Of a DNA stretch of 24,783 nucleotides, positions 20,092 through 24,783 are shown piece after piece. This DNA is from JANYGM01 sp043764015 (GTDB lineage Bacteria; Bacteroidota; Bacteroidia; Cytophagales; Thermonemataceae). Every line of letters begins with the position of its first letter. The first letter of the stretch is position 1. The DNA lies in assembly GCA_043764015.1 (NCBI GenBank), contig JAYUKY010000132.1, positions 1 through 24,783 on the forward strand. Reading direction: 5' to 3'. The position numbers and the translations under genes are program-made. The notes under the pieces are model-generated. The model was not told the origin of the DNA. It saw nothing but the letters and a program-made list of their open reading frames with translations, and ran no database searches.

Positions 20092-21378
20092 ATGACTTTC
20101 CAAGACATTTTTCTTACGCCTATCTACCTTACATTGATGTTTGGGCTTGTGTATGCACTTAGGAAAAATGCGACTAATCCGCTCACAAAGCATTATTATA
20201 TGATTGGTTTTAGTCTGAAAGTAGTTGGTTCTATTGGAGTAGGCTTGGTTTATTGGTTTATTTATGGCGGTGGTGATACTTTTCATTATTTTAACCATAG
20301 TGGCATTGTGTGGCAGGCTTTGCTTGACGACCCGTATGTTGGAATGAAAATCTTGTTTTCTAAAGGTGAATATGACCCAGATACTCATAATTATGTAAAA
20401 TATTTGGAATGGTACAGAGATACAAAAACATTTGTTGTGGTGAAAATAGCCACTGTTTTTGATATTTTTAGCATTCATACTTATACAGTAACCGCACTTT
20501 GTTTTGCGTTAGTCTGTTTTTCAGGTGTTTGGGCATTATATAAGTCGTTGGTAGATATGTATCCAGTGCTTTATAAAGAATTTGGACGAGCCGTTTTTTT
20601 CTTACCTTCAGTCTTTTTTTGGGGTTCTGGTTTGCTCAAAGATACCCTTACATTGGGCGCAATGGGTTGGGCTTTTTATGGTTTTTACTTTGGGATTATC
20701 AAAAACCACAAAAGGAAAACCAATATTTTGATATTGCTTATAAGTATTTGGTCTATCAATGCCGTAAAAGGATATATTTTGATTTGTTTGATACCTGCAA
20801 TGGGCGTTTGGATGGTTTTGCAATACAGAGATAAAATGAAAAAAGGAGTGTTTAAGGCACTTTTAATACCGCTTTTGATATTATTTGCTTTGCCTATTGC
20901 TTATGTTGTTTCTAATTCTGTTTTAGCATCTTTAGAACAAGTAGCACAAACAGCAAAAATAACCGCAGAATGGGTTGGACGTGAAGGCTCTGTTTACTCA
21001 CTAGGAGAATTTGATGGGACTTTTGCCAGTGTTATTGTAAAATTTCCTGCAGCAGTCTTTGTGTCATTATTTCGTCCTTTTTTGTGGGAAGCAAGAAACC
21101 CTGTTATGCTTTTATCTGCATTAGAAGCACTTTTTTTCTCTTTTCTGACTATCCAAACACTTTGGCGCACAAAAGGAAATATACTGAAAACAATGTTTGC
21201 GCACCCTTTTATTATTTTTTGCTTTACTTTTGCCATTCTTTTTGCTTTTGAAGTGGGCGTTACAAGCTATAATTTTGGCTCACTTGTGCGCTACAAAATC
21301 CCTATGATGCCATTTTATATTGCAGGAATGTATATTTTAAGGTATTATGGCGTAAAAAAGTACGAGGTACGAAGTTAG
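20092..21378 (+). CDS. Polytopic inner-membrane protein of unknown function
   Basis: The start at ATG 20092 (MTFQDIFLTPIYLTLMF) gives 428 residues; the frame is open from 19981, but that part is translated repeat sequence. About nine to ten hydrophobic segments are seen. A periplasmic-looking loop after TM2 carries GGGDTFHYFNHSG and a Tyr/Asp-rich stretch, and FFLPSVFFWGSGLLKDTLTLGAMGW is a distinctive motif. The overall layout resembles GT-C glycosyltransferases or O-antigen polymerase-like proteins of Bacteroidota, which is inference only. The last codons (KKYEVRS) are encoded by a copy of the TACGA repeat, so the natural C-terminus was altered by it. Confidence 0.85.
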   Translation: MTFQDIFLTPIYLTLMFGLVYALRKNATNPLTKHYYMIGFSLKVVGSIGVGLVYWFIYGGGDTFHYFNHSGIVWQALLDDPYVGMKILFSKGEYDPDTHNYVKYLEWYRDTKTFVVVKIATVFDIFSIHTYTVTALCFALVCFSGVWALYKSLVDMYPVLYKEFGRAVFFLPSVFFWGSGLLKDTLTLGAMGWAFYGFYFGIIKNHKRKTNILILLISIWSINAVKGYILICLIPAMGVWMVLQYRDKMKKGVFKALLIPLLILFALPIAYVVSNSVLASLEQVAQTAKITAEWVGREGSVYSLGEFDGTFASVIVKFPAAVFVSLFRPFLWEARNPVMLLSALEALFFSFLTIQTLWRTKGNILKTMFAHPFIIFCFTFAILFAFEVGVTSYNFGSLVRYKIPMMPFYIAGMYILRYYGVKKYEVRS

Positions 21379-21391
21379 AAGTACGAACTTA
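21358..21391. repeat. TACGA-type repeat overlapping a gene end
   Basis: GTACGAGGTACGAAG and GAAGTACGAACTT belong to the same family as 19974-20090. The first part encodes the C-terminal residues of the membrane protein, the rest follows its stop. Confidence 0.7.
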
Positions 21392-21430
21392 TAGACACCT
21401 TTGAGTGTTATATTTAGGTAAATCAAAAAA

Positions 21431-22033
21431 ATGAAAATGAAATCAAATACCAAAATAATTATTACCAATATTTTTATTGTTTTTATCAGTTTATTTTCCC
21501 TAAATGCTTGTAAATTTTTGCATTCAGAAGATAAAAAAGTAACTATTTACTACGACTGGAATGGTTTTGTAGAAAATCAAATTAAATTTCTCCAAAAACA
21601 AACACTTTCTGTAGAAAAAAACGCATCTATCAACGGAAATACAGAAAAACAAACGCTCAAATCCCTCAAATGGCACAAAGAATTAGACTTACTTTTGCAA
21701 GCCGACATCAATAAAAAAGCATTTGAAGGACTTTATAACGTCTTAGATTCTGCTAATGCAGAAAGTAAATACAAAATTTATACTGCTAAAAATACTAGCT
21801 TAGTCGTTAGAAAACTAACAATCATTACAGATAAAAATGATGTTATTACCAAAATGAATGCCAATCTTATTTCTGAAAATCCTCTTTATCATTCAGAAAA
21901 GCAACTTTTTGCTAGTTTCTCCAACCAAAATGGACAGGCAAAACTGCAAGAATATCATTATAGCGGAAAGCAAAAAATGATACTTATGAAAGAAGAACAA
22001 TTTGAAATCATTGGTAAAGTAAGCAAAAATTAA
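21431..22033 (+). CDS. Small lipoprotein of unknown function
   Basis: The 200-residue product has a long N-terminus with a hydrophobic segment and lipobox SLNAC (Cys27), so it is an exported lipoprotein. The mature part is Lys/Asn/Gln-rich with EKQTLKSLKWHKELDLLLQADINKKAFEGLYNVLD (about 63-97) and then alternating strands (KLTIITDKNDVITKMNANL, YHYSGKQKMILMKEEQFEIIGKV). It may be a small beta-sheet domain; the family is not recognised. The start may be the second ATG at 21437. It is flanked on both sides by TACGA-type repeats. Confidence 0.75.
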   Translation: MKMKSNTKIIITNIFIVFISLFSLNACKFLHSEDKKVTIYYDWNGFVENQIKFLQKQTLSVEKNASINGNTEKQTLKSLKWHKELDLLLQADINKKAFEGLYNVLDSANAESKYKIYTAKNTSLVVRKLTIITDKNDVITKMNANLISENPLYHSEKQLFASFSNQNGQAKLQEYHYSGKQKMILMKEEQFEIIGKVSKN

Positions 22034-22067
22034 GTACAAAGTAAGAGGTACGAAATACGAGTATAAA
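22032..22067. repeat. TACGA-type repeat copy
   Basis: AAGTACAAAGTAAGAGGTACGAAATACGAG-type sequence begins at the stop codon of the 21431 lipoprotein gene; the core GAGGTACGAAATACGAG is identical to the one at about 19989-20006. Confidence 0.7.
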
Positions 22068-22106
22068 GTGTTGATTATTATACTATTACAAATAAATAAA
22101 AACTAG

Positions 22107-22132
22107 GGTTTTGTAATAAAAGTTACAAAACC
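22107..22132 (-). terminator. Terminator overlapping the GNAT stop codon
   Basis: GGTTTTGTAA and TTACAAAACC pair perfectly over 10 bp around a 6-nt loop. On the - strand the first arm contains the last codons and the TAA stop of the acetyltransferase, and TTTTTATTT follows shortly after the stem. Confidence 0.7.
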
Positions 22133-22551
22133 ATCTTAAAGTGCTGAATATTACATTCTTCAAACATTTCACCTACTTTTTTAAATCCTTCTTTCTCATA
22201 AAATGGCATTGCAGCGAGTTGAGCGTGCAAATAGCGTGTATGTGTGCTTGTTTCAGGCATACGTGCTATGTCTCCTAATACTTCTTTGAGTATTTGCGCA
22301 CCAATTTTTTTACCACGAAAATCCTTCAAAACCGCAAACCGCTCTAATTTTACGCCTTTTTCTGTAAAACGCCAACGAGCAGTAGCGCAAGGCGTACCGT
22401 CAGAAGTTGCCAAAAAATGATGACTTTCTCCTTCGTGGTTGTCGTATTCGTCTGTTTCACTTACTTTTTGTTCTTCCACAAAAACCGTTTTACGAATAGA
22501 AAACGCTTTTTCTAAGTCGCTTTCTTTGACTATTTTGATTACTTGTAACAT
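22123..22551 (-). CDS. GNAT-family N-acetyltransferase (ElaA-like)
   Basis: The start at 22551 (MLQVIKIVKESDLEKAFSIRKTVFVEEQ) gives 142 residues; the open frame continues upstream into a C-rich repeat-like sequence and is not used. The RKTVFVEEQKVSETDEYDNHEGESHHFLA block is characteristic of ElaA/GNAT proteins of this type. The acetyl-CoA binding motif is ERFAVLKDFRGKKIGAQILKEVL (about 80-102), and AQLAAMPFYEKEGFKKVGEMFEECNIQHFKMVL closes the fold. The acceptor substrate is unknown. It is a single gene with its own terminator. Confidence 0.88.
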   Translation of the reverse strand: MLQVIKIVKESDLEKAFSIRKTVFVEEQKVSETDEYDNHEGESHHFLATSDGTPCATARWRFTEKGVKLERFAVLKDFRGKKIGAQILKEVLGDIARMPETSTHTRYLHAQLAAMPFYEKEGFKKVGEMFEECNIQHFKMVL

Positions 22552-22571
22552 TTTTCTTTGATATAAATAGC

Positions 22572-22600
22572 CCCTAACCCCAAGGAGGGACAAAGACAAT
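22572..22600. repeat. C-rich intergenic repeat remnant
   Basis: AGCCCCTAACCCCAAGGAGGG stands out as a GC-rich patch in an AT-rich gap and resembles widespread CCCCTAACCCC-type intergenic repeats. It creates a spurious extension of the GNAT frame. Confidence 0.45.
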
Positions 22601-22743
22601 GTGTGTGATATGTTTTTGATGCGAAATTTAAGAAAATAATTTGATTATGTCATTGCAAAAATAAAAACAAGTTATTTTCATTTCTAGCAATCAAAAAAAC
22701 GCCGCTCTAATGTTCAGAAAGGCTTTTTGTGTTCGTAATTACT

Positions 22744-23580
22744 CTACATTTCCTTTAAAAGTTCAATAAAAATATGCGTAAGCATTTTTTCTGCATCATT
22801 TGCTGCTTTTATGATGTCTTCTAGCGTTGTTGGTTGCAAATTATCTGGGTTGCATTCGTCTGTAAGTACAGAAATTGCTACACAAGGCAACTGACAATGA
22901 TTTGCCACAATTACTTCTGGTACAGTAGACATTCCCACAGCATCTGCGCCAATACGCTGCAAATAGCGGTATTCTGCACGAGTTTCCAAATTAGGCCCTT
23001 GCAAGGCAGCATATACACCTATATGCAAAGGAAAACCATTTTTTAGTGCAATATTGATGATTTTGTCGTTAATTTCAGCGTTGTAAGGTGCGCTCATATC
23101 AGGAAAACGGTCACCAAATTCTGCTAAATTTTTGCCTCTCAAAGGATTTTCAGGCATCAAATCAATATGGTCATTGAGGAGCATTAGCTCACCTTTGCGC
23201 ATAGTTGGGTTAAGTGCGCCAGACGCATTAGAAATAAGCAATTTTTGCACACCTAAAAGTTTCATTACACGCACAGGAAGCGTGATTTGCGCCATAGAAT
23301 AACCTTCATAATAGTGAAAACGCCCTTGCATAGCAAGTACGGTTTTCCCTGAAAGTGTGCCATAAATCAGTTTTCCAGCGTGAGTTTCTACTGTAGAAAC
23401 AGGAAAACATGGAATTTCTTTATACGGAATTTCTGCTAAAATAGTAATTTGATTGACCAAATTACCAAGCCCAGTACCCAAAATAATGCCAATTTCAGGT
23501 AATTTAAGTGATTTTTGATTTAATATTTGTTGCAAAAAATCTGCACTTTCTTTAATTTGCTCAAACGAAAAAGTTATCAT
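22744..23580 (-). CDS. punA: Purine nucleoside phosphorylase
   Basis: The enzyme splits purine nucleosides with phosphate to base and ribose-1-phosphate, in purine salvage. The 278-residue product matches trimeric (type II, high-molecular-mass-independent) PNPs: phosphate loop GTGLG (35-39), ETHAGKL (65-71), QGRFHYYEGY (85-94), SNASGALNP, GPNLETRAEYRYL, GADAVGMSTVPEV and ISVLTDECNPD with the base-contacting Glu/Asn region. Length is normal. It lies 12 nt downstream of the 23593 gene on the same strand, so co-transcription is likely although a functional link is not obvious. Confidence 0.95.
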   Translation of the reverse strand: MITFSFEQIKESADFLQQILNQKSLKLPEIGIILGTGLGNLVNQITILAEIPYKEIPCFPVSTVETHAGKLIYGTLSGKTVLAMQGRFHYYEGYSMAQITLPVRVMKLLGVQKLLISNASGALNPTMRKGELMLLNDHIDLMPENPLRGKNLAEFGDRFPDMSAPYNAEINDKIINIALKNGFPLHIGVYAALQGPNLETRAEYRYLQRIGADAVGMSTVPEVIVANHCQLPCVAISVLTDECNPDNLQPTTLEDIIKAANDAEKMLTHIFIELLKEM

Positions 23581-23592
23581 AAGTAATTGTTT

Positions 23593-24048
23593 TTAAAACC
23601 CTTTATATTGACTAAACGCATTTCCAATCAGTAAGATAAGATAAACAAAAATAATAATAATTGCCAGCCCCAACACACCCAAAATAATTCCTAAAAGTGT
23701 GTAACCCGTAAAAAGCAAAACAATTCCACCCATAAGAAGTGCCGCTCCCAAAGATAAAATAGCTACACCACGTCTATTTTTAGTCGTTTTTTTGCTTTTA
23801 ATGTCGTTTTTGATGTCGTTTTTAATTTGATTTTTTTGAAATTTTTTGATAGTTTTTTTGATGACCCATTTTCCAATTTTGGTACTTAAAAATTTCTGAA
23901 CAGTTTTGATTTTTCTTTGATTTTTGTTATCAGAAATTTCATTTTTTAGTATAAAATCATTGACATTCGCACCTGAAAAAGTCCCCGCATTTGCATTGAG
24001 AGAAAATAGCATTAAAAATGCTATCATTGAAATAAATGTTTTTTTCAT
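23593..24048 (-). CDS. Exported protein with cationic helix and hydrophobic hairpin, copy 2
   Basis: The 151-residue product is a paralog of the 24192 gene. It has a signal peptide (about 1-21, NANAG cleavage), a conserved mature start GTFSGAN, then a strongly basic amphipathic segment (KIKTVQKFLSTKIGKWVIKK, about 46-65, with further Lys-rich KNDIK repeats), and a hydrophobic C-terminal part that can form two membrane segments (about 96-117 and 119-142). Layout recalls small Bacteroidota membrane proteins with a signal peptide and a Lys-rich helix before the membrane part, but no family is named. The direct repeat KNDIKNDIK lengthens its linker relative to the other copy. punA follows at 12 nt. 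Confidence 0.8.
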   Translation of the reverse strand: MKKTFISMIAFLMLFSLNANAGTFSGANVNDFILKNEISDNKNQRKIKTVQKFLSTKIGKWVIKKTIKKFQKNQIKNDIKNDIKSKKTTKNRRGVAILSLGAALLMGGIVLLFTGYTLLGIILGVLGLAIIIIFVYLILLIGNAFSQYKGF

Positions 24049-24156
24049 AATTTAAAGTTGTTTTTGATTTTTTGTATTTATTCTCCATTCATTAGGAATA
24101 AAATTAAATAACTTGTTTTTCAGTTTTTATAATAATTTAATAATCAAGGCTTTAAA

Positions 24157-24188
24157 TTCGTACCTCGTACCTCTTATTTCGTACCTCT
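24157..24188. repeat. TACGA-type repeat copy between the paralogs
   Basis: TTCGTACCTCGTACCTCTTATTTCGTACCTC-type sequence lies in reverse orientation relative to the copies at 22032 and 21358. It directly follows the stop of the 24192 gene. Confidence 0.7.
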
Positions 24189-24191
24189 TTT

Positions 24192-24614
24192 TTAGCTTAC
24201 ACTTCTTCTCCAATTATCAAAATTAAAAATAGCTAAAAAAACAAAGTAACCAATCAAAAGAATAATCCCAATAATCAGCAAAGTACTGCCCAATATTTTA
24301 AGTAATAAAATTCCAAGAAGCAGTATCAGCAGACAAATCAGCAAAATAGCTAAGGCACTTGGCGGGTCTATTTTACTTTTTTTAGGGTTTAAAGCCTTTT
24401 TTTGAAGTTTTTTGATAGCTTTTTTCAATGCCCATTTTCCAATTTTTGTATTAAGAAGTTTCTGAATAGTTTTGATTTTCTTTGATTTTCTAACATCAGA
24501 AATTTCATTTTTTGGCGTGAAACTATCAGTATTTGCGCTTGAAAATGTGCCTGCATTTGCATTAAAAATGAATAACATACAAAATGCTATTATTACAATA
24601 AATATTTTGTTCAT
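24192..24614 (-). CDS. Exported protein with cationic helix and hydrophobic hairpin, copy 1
   Basis: The 140-residue product shares with the 23593 gene the signal peptide ending NANAG, the mature start GTFSSAN, the KNEISD motif (about 36-41), the basic helix KIKTIQKLLNTKIGKWALKK (about 46-65) and a bipartite hydrophobic C-terminus (about 86-110 and 112-130). It ends in a short Arg/Ser tail. The spacing of Lys and Leu suggests an amphipathic helix that could lie on the membrane surface. Role unknown. The gap of 143 nt to copy 2 contains a TACGA repeat, so the two may be transcribed together or not. Confidence 0.8.
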   Translation of the reverse strand: MNKIFIVIIAFCMLFIFNANAGTFSSANTDSFTPKNEISDVRKSKKIKTIQKLLNTKIGKWALKKAIKKLQKKALNPKKSKIDPPSALAILLICLLILLLGILLLKILGSTLLIIGIILLIGYFVFLAIFNFDNWRRSVS

Positions 24615-24706
24615 AAGTTAAAGTTTTTTTATTTTGTATTCATTTAGACAAAGACATTGATATTTTGTATTAGTGTTGCATAGAGGCTATATTGTAGGGT
24701 TTGCAA

Positions 24707-24754
24707 TTGCCACGAATACACGAATGAATACAATTATTCCTGTATTCGTGGCAA
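24707..24754. repeat. CACGAATAC inverted repeat at the window end
   Basis: TTGCCACGAATAC (24707-24719) is a perfect reverse complement of GTATTCGTGGCAA (24742-24754), with an ACGAATGAATAC partial repeat in the loop. It resembles another dispersed intergenic repeat family; a role as terminator for a gene outside the window is possible. Confidence 0.65.
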
Positions 24755-24783
24755 CTAAATCAGACATACTCTCATTTATAGTA

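Noticed and set aside
22552..22599. N-terminal extension of the GNAT protein
   Set aside because: It derives from the C-rich repeat-like patch and precedes the conserved GNAT start MLQVIKI.
23593..24614. Toxin-antitoxin or bacteriocin reading of the cationic paralogs
   Set aside because: Two similar exported proteins with membrane segments do not make a toxin-antitoxin pair, and no immunity or export gene is seen.

Overview
The window looks like chromosomal DNA of a low-GC member of the Bacteroidota, probably a Cytophagales-type marine or freshwater gliding bacterium; the phylum is well supported and anything finer is a guess. The grounds are the Bacteroidota-type promoters (TTG or TTTG, about 19 nt, TAnnTTTG) seen upstream of rpsH and of the GT5-like gene, a DUF4270-type lipoprotein coupled to a short GT5-like protein and glmS, a SPOR-domain secreted protein, many Bacteroidota-style lipoproteins, and the near absence of Shine-Dalgarno sequences. 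No tRNA, rRNA, CRISPR array, transposase or phage gene was seen.

Region 1 (1-4570, + strand) is part of the spc ribosomal-protein operon: rpsH, rplF, rplR, rpsE, rpmD, rplO, secY. It starts at its own promoter and structured leader just upstream of rpsH, where rpsN would normally lie, and ends at a terminator-like hairpin after secY. Two of its gaps (rpsE-rpmD and rpmD-rplO) carry inverted-repeat elements.

Region 2 (4618-9496, + strand) is an accessory block between secY and map, genes that are usually adjacent. It holds a large lipoprotein with a zincin-like EELVHA motif, five tandem paralogous secreted proteins of about 163 residues separated by related hairpins, and a SPOR-domain protein. 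The five paralogs are a recent, recombining family of unknown function and are the most interesting feature of the window. The spc order then resumes with map and infA (overlapping by 23 nt) and stops at a hairpin shared with convergent glmS; rpmJ, rpsM and the rest are not here.

Region 3 (10666-19206, - strand) holds a GT5-like/DUF4270/glmS operon with a clear promoter, an O-methyltransferase, a lipoprotein, two membrane proteins and the tRNA-modification GTPase MnmE. Region 4 (19530-22033, + strand) holds a cyclophilin, a polytopic membrane protein and a small lipoprotein. Region 5 (22123-24614, - strand) holds a GNAT acetyltransferase, purine nucleoside phosphorylase and two tandem paralogs with a signal peptide, a cationic helix and a hydrophobic tail.

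Intergenic DNA is unusually rich in short dispersed repeats of at least five sequence families (AATTGTGAATT, TACGA-type, AGTAGTGA-type, CACTAAGAA, CACGAATAC). Some have crept into gene ends, for example the C-terminus of the membrane protein ending at 21378 and false N-terminal extensions of several reading frames.
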